Shown here: piece by piece, positions 24,555 through 34,296 of the stretch
How positions within the stretch are numbered: position 1 is the first letter of the stretch
How the letters are laid out: each line of letters begins with the position of its first letter
Notes under the pieces: generated by a model
The model's input: only the letters and a program-made list of their open reading frames with translations
What the model was told of the DNA's origin: nothing
Databases searched by the model: none
Translations under genes and position numbers: made by a program
NCBI GenBank assembly: GCA_910585045.1
Contig: CAJUCD010000002.1
Coordinates: 1-64,000, forward strand
DNA length: 64,000 nt
Reading direction: 5' to 3'
Source of the DNA: an uncultured Bacilli bacterium
GTDB lineage: Bacteria > Bacillota_I > Bacilli_A > RF39 > UBA660

Positions 24555-26305
24555 TAATGAAAGGGCAAAAGATTAGTGATAGATATCAAATAATCAAATC
24601 TATTGGCGAAGGCGGTATGGCTAATGTTTACCTGGCTTATGATACGATATTAGATCGCAATGTAGCAGTTAAAATTTTGCGAGGAGATTTATCAAATGAT
24701 GAGAAATTTGTAAGAAGATTTCAAAGAGAGGCTTTGGCAGCAAGTAGTCTTGCGCATCAAAATATTGTAGAAGTTTATGATGTTGGTGAAGATAATGGTG
24801 AATACTACATTGTAATGGAATATATTGAAGGTAAACATTTAAAGAATTTACTTAAAAAAAGAGGTAAATTGACTTTGAGTGAAGCTGTAGATATTATGAT
24901 GCAAATAACAGATGGTATGAGTGTAGCTCATGATTCTTATATAATTCATAGAGATATTAAACCACAAAATATTATGATATTAGAAAATGGTTTAGTAAAA
25001 ATTACCGATTTTGGTATTGCTATGGCAATGAATGCAACTCAACTTACTCAAACTAATTCAGTAATGGGAAGTGTACATTATTTACCACCAGAACAAGCAA
25101 GTGGACAAGGTTCTACTTTACAAAGTGATATTTATTCTATGGGAATTGTAATGTTTGAACTTTTAACTGGAGAATTACCATTTAAAGGTGATAATGCTGT
25201 TGAAATAGCTCTTAAACATTTGAAAGAACCAATAGTTGATATAAGAGAGAAAATTCCTAATGTTCAAAATAGTATTGTAAATATTATTAAAAGAGCAACA
25301 GCTAAAAATCCTAAAAATAGATATAATGATGCTAGAGAAATGTATGAAGATTTAAAGACATGTTTAGATGATGCGAGAGCAATGGAACCAATTATAAGCT
25401 TTAAGTATCCTGAAAATGATACAGATGATACAAAGATTATGAAGATGGTTAAAAAAGAAAAAGAAAATATTCCAAAGAAAGTAGAGACAGAAGAAGTAGT
25501 AGCAAAAAAGATAACAGGTGATGATTTGAAAAAGCAAAATAAATTATTAATTATATTAGCATTTGTATTTACAGGTTTAATAGTAGGTATAACATCAGTA
25601 GTAGTATTAATACCGATTATAACTAATGGAAAGCAAGCGACTATTCCAGATGTAAGTAATTTAAGCGTTACAGATGCAATTACAAAATTACAGGATGAAG
25701 GATTTAAAGTAGCTGATAAGCAAGAAGAAATTTCTTCAACAGAAATTGAAAAAGGTAAAGTTGTAAAAACTAATCCAGCAATTGGTTCAAAAAGGAAAAG
25801 TGGTACAGAGATAACTTTGTATGTTTCACTAGGAGATACACAAATTACGATTGAAGACTATACTGGTGAAAGTTATTTAGAAATTAAAGGTAAATTAGAG
25901 GCTTTAGGGTTACAAGTAATGATTGATAAAAAAGATGTAGAAGAAGGGACAGAAACTGATTATGAAGATGGAAAAATAATAGATCAGTCTTCTAAACCTG
26001 ATGAAAAGTTATCTTTAGGAGATAAAATAACTTTATATATTCCAAATATTATTAGTAAATATCCTAATTTTACAGATGGTACATTTAGTGTCAAAGATAT
26101 TGAAGATTTTGCTGATACTTATCAGTTAGAGTTAACTATAGATTATGTAGAGACAACTGAACATGATCCAGGAACAATTTTTTATCAGTCTAGACCTGAA
26201 GGTTATACAATTGTTGCGGGTCAAAAGTTTAGTATTAAAGTAGCTCAAGTAGCTCCAGATGATGAAGATGGTGGAGAAGATGAGTGCTTAGAGGGGCTAT
26301 GTTAA
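24551..26305 (+). CDS. prkC: Ser/Thr protein kinase PrkC with PASTA repeats
   Basis: 584 residues. The kinase domain (about 10-280) has GEGGMANVY, Lys41 in VAVKIL, His133-Arg134-Asp135 with IKPQN, and Asp153-Phe-Gly. A membrane helix at about 335-357 separates it from three PASTA-like repeats outside (beginning IPDVSNLSVTDAI, IEDYTGESYLEIKG, YPNFTDGTFSVKD). Such kinases sense muropeptides or lipid II and act in growth or spore germination. The C-terminus is acidic and ends in a two-Cys tail (DECLEGLC). Overlaps prpC (ATGA) and rsgA. Confidence 0.95.
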   Translation: MIMKGQKISDRYQIIKSIGEGGMANVYLAYDTILDRNVAVKILRGDLSNDEKFVRRFQREALAASSLAHQNIVEVYDVGEDNGEYYIVMEYIEGKHLKNLLKKRGKLTLSEAVDIMMQITDGMSVAHDSYIIHRDIKPQNIMILENGLVKITDFGIAMAMNATQLTQTNSVMGSVHYLPPEQASGQGSTLQSDIYSMGIVMFELLTGELPFKGDNAVEIALKHLKEPIVDIREKIPNVQNSIVNIIKRATAKNPKNRYNDAREMYEDLKTCLDDARAMEPIISFKYPENDTDDTKIMKMVKKEKENIPKKVETEEVVAKKITGDDLKKQNKLLIILAFVFTGLIVGITSVVVLIPIITNGKQATIPDVSNLSVTDAITKLQDEGFKVADKQEEISSTEIEKGKVVKTNPAIGSKRKSGTEITLYVSLGDTQITIEDYTGESYLEIKGKLEALGLQVMIDKKDVEEGTETDYEDGKIIDQSSKPDEKLSLGDKITLYIPNIISKYPNFTDGTFSVKDIEDFADTYQLELTIDYVETTEHDPGTIFYQSRPEGYTIVAGQKFSIKVAQVAPDDEDGGEDECLEGLC

Positions 26306-27123
26306 AAGGAAGGATTATAAAAAATATTAGTGATATATATACAGTTAATAGTGATAATAAACTATATGAGTGTAAAGCAAGGGGGAAGTTTAGACATACA
26401 AAAATGGTTCCTCTTGTAGGGGATATAGTAGAATTTTTAGAAGATGAGAAGTATATTATAAATATTTTAGATAGAAGAAATGAACTTGAAAGACCCAGTA
26501 TTAGTAATATAGATGTAGCTTTAATAGTAACTAGCTTAAAGAAACCAGATATATCTTATAATTTGTTAGATAAAGAAATTAGTAGTGTTGTCATAGCTGG
26601 AGTAGAACCTGTGATATGTTTTACGAAACTAGATTTGATTTCTGATAGTGAAGAAGCTCAGTTACATAAGATAGTAGGTTATTATGAAAGTATTGGAATA
26701 AAAGTGTTCTTAAATAATAGATTAGAAGAAATGGTTCAATATTTATGTGATAAGTATGTGGTATTAACGGGTCAAACTGGTGCTGGGAAATCAAGTCTTA
26801 TCAATAGATTAGATAAAGAAATGGCTCTTAAAATTGGAGATATAAGTGAAGCTTTAGGGCGAGGTAAGCATACGACAAGACATACAGAATTTCATCTAGT
26901 AAGAGGAATTTATATAGCAGATACTCCAGGTTTTTCAGCCTTAGATTTAAGTAAGTATACAAATTCAGAAATTAGAGATTCTTTTGTGGAATTTAGAAGT
27001 CGAATTTGTGAATATAGAGATTGTATGCATGATAAAGAAATAAATTGTGCGGTAAAAAAAGATGTAAGTGATGGTGTTATTTTAAAATCAAGATATGATA
27101 ATTATTTAACATTTATAAAGTAG
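26299..27123 (+). CDS. rsgA: Ribosome small-subunit GTPase RsgA
   Basis: 274 residues from ATG 26299 (GAGGGG upstream, start overlaps the prkC stop by seven bases). OB domain about 1-65, circularly permuted GTPase with G4-like FTKLD before G1 GQTGAGKSSLINRL and G3 DTPGF, and a C-terminal zinc knuckle (CEYRDCMHDKEINC). RsgA tests 30S maturation. Downstream of prkC as in Bacillus. Confidence 0.95.
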   Translation: MLKGRIIKNISDIYTVNSDNKLYECKARGKFRHTKMVPLVGDIVEFLEDEKYIINILDRRNELERPSISNIDVALIVTSLKKPDISYNLLDKEISSVVIAGVEPVICFTKLDLISDSEEAQLHKIVGYYESIGIKVFLNNRLEEMVQYLCDKYVVLTGQTGAGKSSLINRLDKEMALKIGDISEALGRGKHTTRHTEFHLVRGIYIADTPGFSALDLSKYTNSEIRDSFVEFRSRICEYRDCMHDKEINCAVKKDVSDGVILKSRYDNYLTFIK

Positions 27124-27131
27124 GTGATTAA

Positions 27132-27767
27132 ATGGAAGTGGCAGTTTCTTATTTAAAAAGCAAATATGATACGAAAACAACATTAAAATTAATTGAGAAT
27201 ACTAGTGCCAATTATATTCATGTTGATTTAATGGATGGAGGATTTGTTCCCAGACGTAATTTTGAGGTAGATGATGTAATTAAGCTATTAAGTGGAACTA
27301 ATAAAGATTTAGATATTCATTTGATGGCTTTTGACCCCATTATTTATGTGGAAGAACTTGCTAAATTAAAACCTACATATATTACATTTCATGTAGAGGC
27401 TACTCATGATATAGTAAATACTATTGAGAGAATAAAATGGAATAATATAAAAGTTGGTTTATCAATAAAACCTAATACTGATATATTAGAATTAATGCCA
27501 TATTTATCACTTGTTGATTTAGTTTTAATAATGAGTGTTAATCCTGGTTTGGGTGGACAAGAGTTTATGGTGGATACTGTAAATAGAGTTAATAATTTAA
27601 TTAAGATACGGGAAGAAAATAAGCTTAATTTTAAGATAGAAGTAGATGGGGGAATTAATGAAGACACTATAAAAAATGTTTTAGGTGTTGATATGGTTGT
27701 AAGTGGTTCTTATGTGTGTATGAGTGATAATTTTGAAGATGCAGTTAATAAGCTTAGATTAAATTAG
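27132..27767 (+). CDS. rpe: Ribulose-phosphate 3-epimerase
   Basis: 211 residues, TIM barrel. It interconverts ribulose-5-P and xylulose-5-P. Metal and catalytic blocks: HVDLMDGGFVPRRNF, DIHLMAFDP, ITFHVEA, IMSVNPGLGGQEF, EVDGGINEDT, VVSGSYV. AGGTGATT upstream. In the usual place after rsgA. Confidence 0.94.
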   Translation: MEVAVSYLKSKYDTKTTLKLIENTSANYIHVDLMDGGFVPRRNFEVDDVIKLLSGTNKDLDIHLMAFDPIIYVEELAKLKPTYITFHVEATHDIVNTIERIKWNNIKVGLSIKPNTDILELMPYLSLVDLVLIMSVNPGLGGQEFMVDTVNRVNNLIKIREENKLNFKIEVDGGINEDTIKNVLGVDMVVSGSYVCMSDNFEDAVNKLRLN

Positions 27768-27769
27768 GA

Positions 27770-27802
27770 GAGAAGAAAAACTTTTTCTTTTCTTTTTTTA
27801 TT
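27770..27802 (+). terminator. Intrinsic terminator after rpe
   Basis: GAGAAGAAAAA pairs with TTTTTCTTTTC (one G-T) around a tight turn, followed by a T-rich run. Confidence 0.65.
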
Positions 27803-27842
27803 TTTTCTGTTATAATAGTCACAATTTTTTAGAGGTGTAACT

Positions 27843-29099
27843 ATGGGGGATAATATTTTAGAAGAAATTAAGAAAACTTCTAATATGAGCGATTGCTTAA
27901 ATTTATTAGAAGATGTTAATTTTCAAGAACTAGATAGTGAAACATTAAATGGTATATTAGATCATTTGAATTTTTTGGCAAGTCAAGAACCAGAAGATTT
28001 TAAAGATAATTGTAAAATAAAAATGCATAAGAAATTTAAATTTTTAAAAGTAATTGGAGGAATTTCAGCTGTCTTATGTATATTATCATCTGTATTTTCA
28101 GATGTAATTATTATCCTTATAGTAACAGCATTAAGTTTAGGTGGGACAATTGCTAGTGCAATTAGCATGATTATAGAAACAATTAAAGATGGGGCTATAT
28201 TTAACGAAGTAGAATGTGAAAAAGATTGTATATTAAGTTTAGCTGATAATATTGATTTTATATTAAAGTCTAGAAATAATAGTGAAGTAAAGATTCTTCA
28301 ATCTTTAGAAGGGCCTGAAAAATATGATGGATATGATTTTGATAATGTCGCTAAAAGGTTTTTAGAAACTGTGGATATAGTTGGTAAACCAGATTTAGAA
28401 GCTCGACTTGCTAGAATAAGTCATTTATTGTCTCCTTTGCCTCAAAATCTATATAAAAATTATTTTTTAAGATTAAATAATGTGGCAGATAATTTTAAAA
28501 AAATAAATGCTATGTTAAGGCAAATGTATGCAACAAATATGGATGTTAATGATATTCTTAATTATAAAGTATGTAACCTTGAAGGACTTAACAAAAGTTT
28601 AGATGACTTAGAAATAACTTTATATTCAGATTTATTTTTTAATGATAGTAGACCTTTTTTAGAAAAAATGTCAGAAACTGTAAATAATTTTATAAAAGAT
28701 ATACCAATAGCAGACGATACTTTGATAGAGTTTTGTAAATTAAAAAAATTATTAGAATTGTTAGGTTGTTTACCTGAATATGGAAGATATCAAGAGGACA
28801 TTTATACAATTTATGCAAGATGCTTTTGGGTAGCATTGAAATATTCTGGTGATGATAAAAGGAAAGAAATGATAAATCTTGTTGATCATGAATTTCAAGA
28901 TGTAGTGGTATGGCATGGTGAACAAGTAATTTCTATTATGGAAAACACACCTGCTGTATTAGAAGTTAAAAGTTTATTAGCTCAGAAGAAACAAAAAACT
29001 TCATTTGAAGAATATTTAGCAGAATTAATTTTTCAAGCTGATAAATTAGGAATATTTGGTGATGGAATAAGAGTAATTCCTCGTAATAGAACGGCTTAG
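27843..29099 (+). CDS. Two-helix membrane protein of a local paralogous family, unknown function (copy 1)
   Basis: 418 residues. Residues 1-55 are helical and acidic; two close membrane helices lie at about 63-107 (VIGGISAVLCILSSVF, then VIIILIVTALSLGGTIASAI); the remaining 310 residues are soluble helices with an RCFWVALKYSGDDKRKEMI block near the end. The neighbour at 29113 has the same plan with NFWLAIKYVNDDERQVLVN, and a third copy lies at 48775. No known family recognised. RBS GAGGTG upstream. Confidence 0.8.
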   Translation: MGDNILEEIKKTSNMSDCLNLLEDVNFQELDSETLNGILDHLNFLASQEPEDFKDNCKIKMHKKFKFLKVIGGISAVLCILSSVFSDVIIILIVTALSLGGTIASAISMIIETIKDGAIFNEVECEKDCILSLADNIDFILKSRNNSEVKILQSLEGPEKYDGYDFDNVAKRFLETVDIVGKPDLEARLARISHLLSPLPQNLYKNYFLRLNNVADNFKKINAMLRQMYATNMDVNDILNYKVCNLEGLNKSLDDLEITLYSDLFFNDSRPFLEKMSETVNNFIKDIPIADDTLIEFCKLKKLLELLGCLPEYGRYQEDIYTIYARCFWVALKYSGDDKRKEMINLVDHEFQDVVVWHGEQVISIMENTPAVLEVKSLLAQKKQKTSFEEYLAELIFQADKLGIFGDGIRVIPRNRTA

Positions 29100-29112
29100 G
29101 AGGCGTGATTTT

Positions 29113-30279
29113 ATGTTTATAGATAAGAAGAAGTTAGCAGAGTTGCAAGATTTAGAATCTTTTTTAGAAGTAGTTGGATTACTTGATATAGATAAATTAA
29201 ATCAAGAAGATTTAGATTTTGTTATAAAGTGTCTTGAAAACTTATCAAGTAAAGAATTAAAATATGAGGAACCTAAAGTAAAAGGTTTGATTATTAAGCT
29301 TTTAATGATGATTATTTCTTTAGGAGGAACTTTTCTTGCGATTTATAAAGGTATAGATATACCTTTAGCACTTAGCGGCTTTGGAACATTTTATATATTT
29401 GGAACAGTAATTGAGTGTGGAGCAAATATTCTTGGAAATAATAAAAAACAGAAGAACAAATATGTTTCTAGTCAGAAACAAGCTAAAAAAATGTTAAAAG
29501 ATGCTAGGGCAAGAGCCAAAGAACTAGAGTTAGAAAATATTATTAGTGAGCCATTAGATGAATCAATAAAACCAGAAATGGTAGATAATAAATTAAATGA
29601 AATTAGAGAAACTGAACTTTTTGCTAGTGCTCAGGAATTGTACAATTTTATATTGTCTAGTAAGATTATAAATAAAGAGTATTTCTTAAGAAAATTATAT
29701 GCAATTTTACAAGGTTATACAAATCTTAAAGAAACATTGCAAGAATTAAAATGTTATGTTTCATCTAATAATATCCAAAATGAATCATATCAAGAACAAA
29801 TATATGATTTAAGCCTGGAGGCAGAAGCTTATTCTATGAGTTATAGTGATGAGGTCTTTAGCAGTTCTTTTGCTAATCATGTAGAAAGTTTTAAAAGTCA
29901 AATATTGTCGGGAGCAGATGTTTTAAAATTATTTGGCGATTTTAAAAAATTGGTTGATATATTATTTTCGTTAAATATTAATAAAGAATTTTTGTTACAA
30001 GGATATGCTTATAATTTTTGGTTAGCTATTAAATATGTTAATGATGACGAAAGACAAGTGTTAGTTAATCAAATTAAGGATGAGTATTTGGATGCTATTA
30101 TTAGTCATGCCAATTGTATTTTAAGTTATATTCCAGATACTGGTTCGGCTTTAGAAATAAAAGATGAGTTACGTAATAAAATGGCGCAAGAAGATAAAAG
30201 AGAATATGTAAAAAGTTTATTATTTGCCCTTGATAAGTTAAATGTATTTAATAAAGCAGGTTTTAAAGTTAAAAACTAA
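29113..30279 (+). CDS. Two-helix membrane protein of a local paralogous family, unknown function (copy 2)
   Basis: 388 residues, 13 bases after copy 1 with AGGAGGCG upstream. N-terminal acidic helices, two membrane helices at about 57-100 (LIIKLLMMIISLGGTFLAIY, then LALSGFGTFYIFGTVIE), a basic coiled-coil-like stretch (about 115-145), then the helical tail sharing FWLAIKY-x-NDDERQ with copy 1. Likely in one operon with copy 1; they may form a complex. Confidence 0.8.
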   Translation: MFIDKKKLAELQDLESFLEVVGLLDIDKLNQEDLDFVIKCLENLSSKELKYEEPKVKGLIIKLLMMIISLGGTFLAIYKGIDIPLALSGFGTFYIFGTVIECGANILGNNKKQKNKYVSSQKQAKKMLKDARARAKELELENIISEPLDESIKPEMVDNKLNEIRETELFASAQELYNFILSSKIINKEYFLRKLYAILQGYTNLKETLQELKCYVSSNNIQNESYQEQIYDLSLEAEAYSMSYSDEVFSSSFANHVESFKSQILSGADVLKLFGDFKKLVDILFSLNINKEFLLQGYAYNFWLAIKYVNDDERQVLVNQIKDEYLDAIISHANCILSYIPDTGSALEIKDELRNKMAQEDKREYVKSLLFALDKLNVFNKAGFKVKN

Positions 30280-30290
30280 TTAATATGAGG

Positions 30291-30318
30291 GGAACAAGAC
30301 TATTTTGTTTCTTTTTTA
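30291..30318 (+). terminator. Intrinsic terminator before mutS
   Basis: Nine-pair stem GGAACAAGA / TTTTGTTTC with two wobble pairs, loop CTA, then TTTTTT. Confidence 0.75.
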
Positions 30319-30366
30319 TTTCCAAAACATTACAAAAGATGCTATAATATTTACTGGTGTAGTAAA

Positions 30367-32907
30367 ATGAAAATGAGTGAAGTAAATAAAACAGATTTAA
30401 GTCCAATGATGCAACAATATATGGATATAAAAGAACAATATAAAGAAGAATTACTTTTTTTTAGATTAGGAGACTTTTATGAGCTATTTTTTGAAGATGG
30501 AATTATAGCTTCAAGAGAATTGGAACTTACATTAACTGGTAAAAATGCTGGTTTAAAAGAACGAATTCCAATGTGTGGTGTTCCTTTTCATAGTGTTAAT
30601 CCTTATATTGAAAAATTGGTTGATAAAGGATATAAAGTGGCAATTTGTGAACAACTAGAGGATCCTAAAAATACTAAAGGAATGGTTAAAAGAGGGGTAG
30701 TAGAAGTAATTTCTAAAGGAACAGTAGTTAATTTAGAATTGCTTAATGAACATGATAATAATTATATTGCTAGTGTCATTGATTTTGAATATTTATATAT
30801 GTTAACTGTTGCAGATATTTCAACAGGAGAGTTAAAAAGTTTAAGTATTCCTCATCATAAAGATAAGCTTTTAAATGAAATTTTACATTTGAATATAAAA
30901 GAAGTTATTTTAGAAAATAATGAAGATATTGAATTAATAACTATGTTAAAAGATAATTATGGAGTAGAAATTAGTATAAGTGATAATTATTTGACTGAAG
31001 GGTATGAAGAATTATTAAATAGTACAGATGAGCCAAGAGTTAAACAAGGTATTAGACATTTATTGTATTATTTAGTAGTAAGAGAATTAAAAGATTTGCG
31101 TCATATTTCACATGTGGAAATAATAGATAAAAATGATTTTTTAGAAATGGATGTTCACACTGTTCGTAATTTAGAATTAGTTCTTACTCTTAGATTACAT
31201 GAGAGAACATTTTCTCTGTTATGGCTCTTAGATAAAACTAAAACTGCTATGGGTTCTAGAAAACTTAAAACCTGGTTATTAAATCCTTTGCGTAATAAAG
31301 AAGAAATAGAAGAAAGATATAAAAAATTGGAAGTTTTAAATAATGAATTTATTTTAAAAGATGAATTAAGAGATTTATTATTTGAAATATATGATTTAGA
31401 GAGATTATGTGCAAAAGTTATGTGTGGTAATTTAAATGCAAGAGATTTATTACAAATAAAAAACTCTTTAAGTGTATTGCCAAGAGTTAAAGATATTATT
31501 AAAGATTTAGGTTTTTCTTATAATGTTAATTCACATAGCGATTTATTTAATTTATTAGAAAGTAGTATTTATGAAAATCCCCCTTTAAGTATTAAAGAGG
31601 GTTATTTGATAAAAGATGGCTATAATAAAGAACTTGATGAGTTTAAAAGCATAAGAAGTGGTGGAAAAGATTTCTTAATTGATTTTGAAAATAAAATAAA
31701 AGAGTCAACAGGTATTAAAAACTTAAAAGTTGGTTTTAATAGAGTTTTTGGCTATTATATTGAAGTTTCTAAAGGCCAAGCTAAAGAAGTTAGCGAAAGT
31801 CTAGGTTGGGAGCGAAGACAAACTTTAGCTAATTGTGAGAGGTTCATATCACCTGAGTTAAAAGAAAAAGAATCGATGATATTAAATGCTGAAGAAAAAA
31901 TATTTGAGTTAGAATATAATTTGTTCTGTGAAATACGAGATAAAATAAAAGATCAAATTTTAGAATTAAAAGAAACTGCAGATGTTATTAGTGAAATAGA
32001 TGCTATTATTTCTTTAGCGGTTTGTGCTGATGAATATAATTTGGTTAAACCTAAACTTAACTTAGATAGTAAGTTAGAGATTATTCAAGGAAGACATCCA
32101 GTTATTGAAGCTGTTTCTAAAAGTGCTTATGTTCCAAATGATGTTATAATGGATAATACAACGGATATTTTACTTATTACAGGACCCAATATGAGTGGTA
32201 AATCTACCTACATGAGAGAACTTGCTATAATTATAATAATGGCACAGATGGGTTCTTATGTTCCAGCTCAATCAGCTAATCTGCCAATTATTGATAAAAT
32301 TTTTACTAGAATAGGAGCTAGTGATGATTTAGTTAGTGGCGAGTCAACTTTTATGGTAGAAATGAAAGAAGCTCGAAATGCGTTAGTTAATGCAACGAAG
32401 AATAGTTTGATTTTATTTGATGAATTAGGACGAGGAACTTCAACTTTTGATGGTATGAGTATAGCTCAAGCTATTTTAGAGTATGTGGCAAAAAGCATAA
32501 AGTGTAAAACTTTATTTTCGACTCATTATCATGAATTAACAAGATTAGAAAAGGATTTTTTAAATGTTAAAAACGTCCATGTGGCCGCTAAAGAAGAAGG
32601 GAATATGATTACTTTTTTACATAAAGTTAAAAATGGTCCTGCTGATAAGAGTTATGGTGTTCATGTCGCCAGATTAGCAAAAATGCCAGAAGAACTTTTA
32701 AAAAGAGCAGATGTTATTTTAAGCGAGTATGAAACAGAGGCTAAAAAACAAAAAGTAGTTGATAATGGAATATTGCAAATGGCTATGGATTTTGGCAATG
32801 AAAAAGAAGAAGATGCATTAAGAGAGAAGTTAAAAAGTATAGATCCTTTGCGTCTAACACCAATAGAAGCATTAAACATTTTATTTGAATTGAAGGAAAT
32901 AGAATAG
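30367..32907 (+). CDS. mutS: DNA mismatch repair protein MutS
   Basis: 846 residues, full MutS1. Mismatch recognition Phe37-Tyr-Glu39 in RLGDFYELFFED; connector and core; clamp; ATPase with Walker A GPNMSGKST, GESTFMVEMKEA, Walker B LFDELGRGTSTFDG and STHYHEL. It scans DNA for mispairs. mutL is not adjacent here. Start at 30367 or the ATG at 30373; GGTGTAG lies upstream. Confidence 0.97.
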   Translation: MKMSEVNKTDLSPMMQQYMDIKEQYKEELLFFRLGDFYELFFEDGIIASRELELTLTGKNAGLKERIPMCGVPFHSVNPYIEKLVDKGYKVAICEQLEDPKNTKGMVKRGVVEVISKGTVVNLELLNEHDNNYIASVIDFEYLYMLTVADISTGELKSLSIPHHKDKLLNEILHLNIKEVILENNEDIELITMLKDNYGVEISISDNYLTEGYEELLNSTDEPRVKQGIRHLLYYLVVRELKDLRHISHVEIIDKNDFLEMDVHTVRNLELVLTLRLHERTFSLLWLLDKTKTAMGSRKLKTWLLNPLRNKEEIEERYKKLEVLNNEFILKDELRDLLFEIYDLERLCAKVMCGNLNARDLLQIKNSLSVLPRVKDIIKDLGFSYNVNSHSDLFNLLESSIYENPPLSIKEGYLIKDGYNKELDEFKSIRSGGKDFLIDFENKIKESTGIKNLKVGFNRVFGYYIEVSKGQAKEVSESLGWERRQTLANCERFISPELKEKESMILNAEEKIFELEYNLFCEIRDKIKDQILELKETADVISEIDAIISLAVCADEYNLVKPKLNLDSKLEIIQGRHPVIEAVSKSAYVPNDVIMDNTTDILLITGPNMSGKSTYMRELAIIIIMAQMGSYVPAQSANLPIIDKIFTRIGASDDLVSGESTFMVEMKEARNALVNATKNSLILFDELGRGTSTFDGMSIAQAILEYVAKSIKCKTLFSTHYHELTRLEKDFLNVKNVHVAAKEEGNMITFLHKVKNGPADKSYGVHVARLAKMPEELLKRADVILSEYETEAKKQKVVDNGILQMAMDFGNEKEEDALREKLKSIDPLRLTPIEALNILFELKEIE

Positions 32908-32912
32908 TTTTT

Positions 32913-32942
32913 GATTAGAAGAGATTTTTCTAATCTTTTTTT
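32913..32942 (+). terminator. Intrinsic terminator of mutS
   Basis: Perfect eight-pair stem GATTAGAA / TTCTAATC, loop GAGATTT, then a run of T. Confidence 0.85.
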
Positions 32943-32952
32943 ATAAAAATAT

Positions 32953-32982
32953 TTGACATATATAGCGAACAAATGTTACAAT
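32953..32982 (+). promoter_or_regulatory. Promoter for nusB operon
   Basis: TTGACA (32953-32958), 18-base spacer, TACAAT (32977-32982). About 100 bases of untranslated leader follow before nusB. Confidence 0.75.
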
Positions 32983-33085
32983 ATATAATATAAAAATGAA
33001 AAAGATATTAGTTTTGGATTTTTAAAAGAGTTAAAAGTCTAGTAATTATGTGTGTTTTATAATATAATAAAAAAAGGTGATAAAT

Positions 33086-33481
33086 ATGGCTGTAACTAGA
33101 AGCGAATTAAGAGAAAAAATAATGATTATATTGTATCAATATGATTTAATGAAGAATAGTAATTTAGATTGTGATATTGAGGCGATTATTAAAGATAATG
33201 TTGAAGTAGAAAATGATTTTATTAAAGATATGGTTTATGGGGTAATTACATATAAAGATGAATTAGATAAACTTGCTAATTTGAAAATGGTAGATTGGGA
33301 TATTACACGAATTGATAAGACAGGCGCGGCAATTTTAAGATTAGCTTTATATGAACTAAAATATACGGATACTCCAGAGGTTGTAGTTATAAATGAAGCG
33401 GTAGAACTAGCTAAGAAATATAGTGATGATGCTGTTCGCAAGATGATTAATGCTGTTTTAGATAAATGTATTAAAGAGTAA
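33086..33481 (+). CDS. nusB: Transcription antitermination factor NusB
   Basis: 131 residues from ATG 33086 (AAGGTGAT upstream). All-helical NusB: TRSELREKIMIILYQYD at the start, then IDKTGAAILRLALYELKY, VVINEAVELAKKY and KMINAVLDK. It binds boxA RNA with S10 during rRNA transcription. Followed after four bases by a HipA-like gene. Confidence 0.93.
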   Translation: MAVTRSELREKIMIILYQYDLMKNSNLDCDIEAIIKDNVEVENDFIKDMVYGVITYKDELDKLANLKMVDWDITRIDKTGAAILRLALYELKYTDTPEVVVINEAVELAKKYSDDAVRKMINAVLDKCIKE

Positions 33482-33485
33482 TGTT

Positions 33486-34292
33486 ATGATAGAATTGACG
33501 GATAGTGATAAAGCCTTAATATTAGAATACTGTGACATTAAAAAGAGTATTAAGTTAAACAATGGGAATTATTACATAAAGCGACTTCCTAAATCTTGTG
33601 CTTTGAAAGAGCTTATTGGAGAGAGAATAGCAAATGAAATTTTTAAGCTTAAATGTCCTAAATATCATTTAGCAGTTATAGATGGTAATTATTTTATTTT
33701 GAGTAGTGACTTAAATTTAGAAGGTGAATTTTTAACTTTAGCTGAAATGGGCTTTGAAAAAAAGAATTCTTTGTATGGTGTATGGGATATTTTGGAACAA
33801 AAATATGGTAAGTCTTTTAAAGAAATGGCTGATTTTATAAAGATATATATATTTGATGTTTTATTTCATAATTTGGATAGAAATGCTAGTAATGTAGGAA
33901 TTTTATCTTTGTCAGATGGGAGTCGAAAAGTTGTTATTTTTGATAATGAATTAATACTTAGTAATGATAAAGCAGCTGTTTATGGTTTAAATCCTCGAGA
34001 AAATTTAGATTTGCAGGTAGATATTGCTAAATCTTTAAATATTTATGAAGATTTTGAACGCTTTTTGTTAGAATCTAGTGAAGAATTTATTTCGCTTTTT
34101 AAATTTTATTTTGAGCTTGTTACGCCAGAATATTTTGAAAAGTTAGTTAATGAAACAGTTACTACATATAATTTTAATGTTGAACCTATTCCTGGAATTG
34201 TAAAAGGTTTGTCTGAAACAATAACAGAGCTATATTCTGTGCATTATTATCGTTTACAATTAACTTTGATGATATTTAGAAAAGAGAGGTAA
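33486..34292 (+). CDS. HipA/PI-kinase-like protein of unknown role
   Basis: 268 residues. Two motifs recall the kinase core of HipA and related folds: IYIFDVLFHNLDRNASNVGI (catalytic Asp and metal Asn, pattern D-x4-N-x-D-R-x4-N) and KVVIFDNELIL (metal Asp-Asn). An N-terminal beta part with NGNYYIKRLPK and ELIGERIANEIF could form the nucleotide lobe. No HipB-like partner is adjacent; it lies tightly between nusB and xseA, so it looks like a housekeeping-operon member rather than a toxin module. Substrate unknown. Confidence 0.6.
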   Translation: MIELTDSDKALILEYCDIKKSIKLNNGNYYIKRLPKSCALKELIGERIANEIFKLKCPKYHLAVIDGNYFILSSDLNLEGEFLTLAEMGFEKKNSLYGVWDILEQKYGKSFKEMADFIKIYIFDVLFHNLDRNASNVGILSLSDGSRKVVIFDNELILSNDKAAVYGLNPRENLDLQVDIAKSLNIYEDFERFLLESSEEFISLFKFYFELVTPEYFEKLVNETVTTYNFNVEPIPGIVKGLSETITELYSVHYYRLQLTLMIFRKER

Positions 34293-34296
34293 AAAA

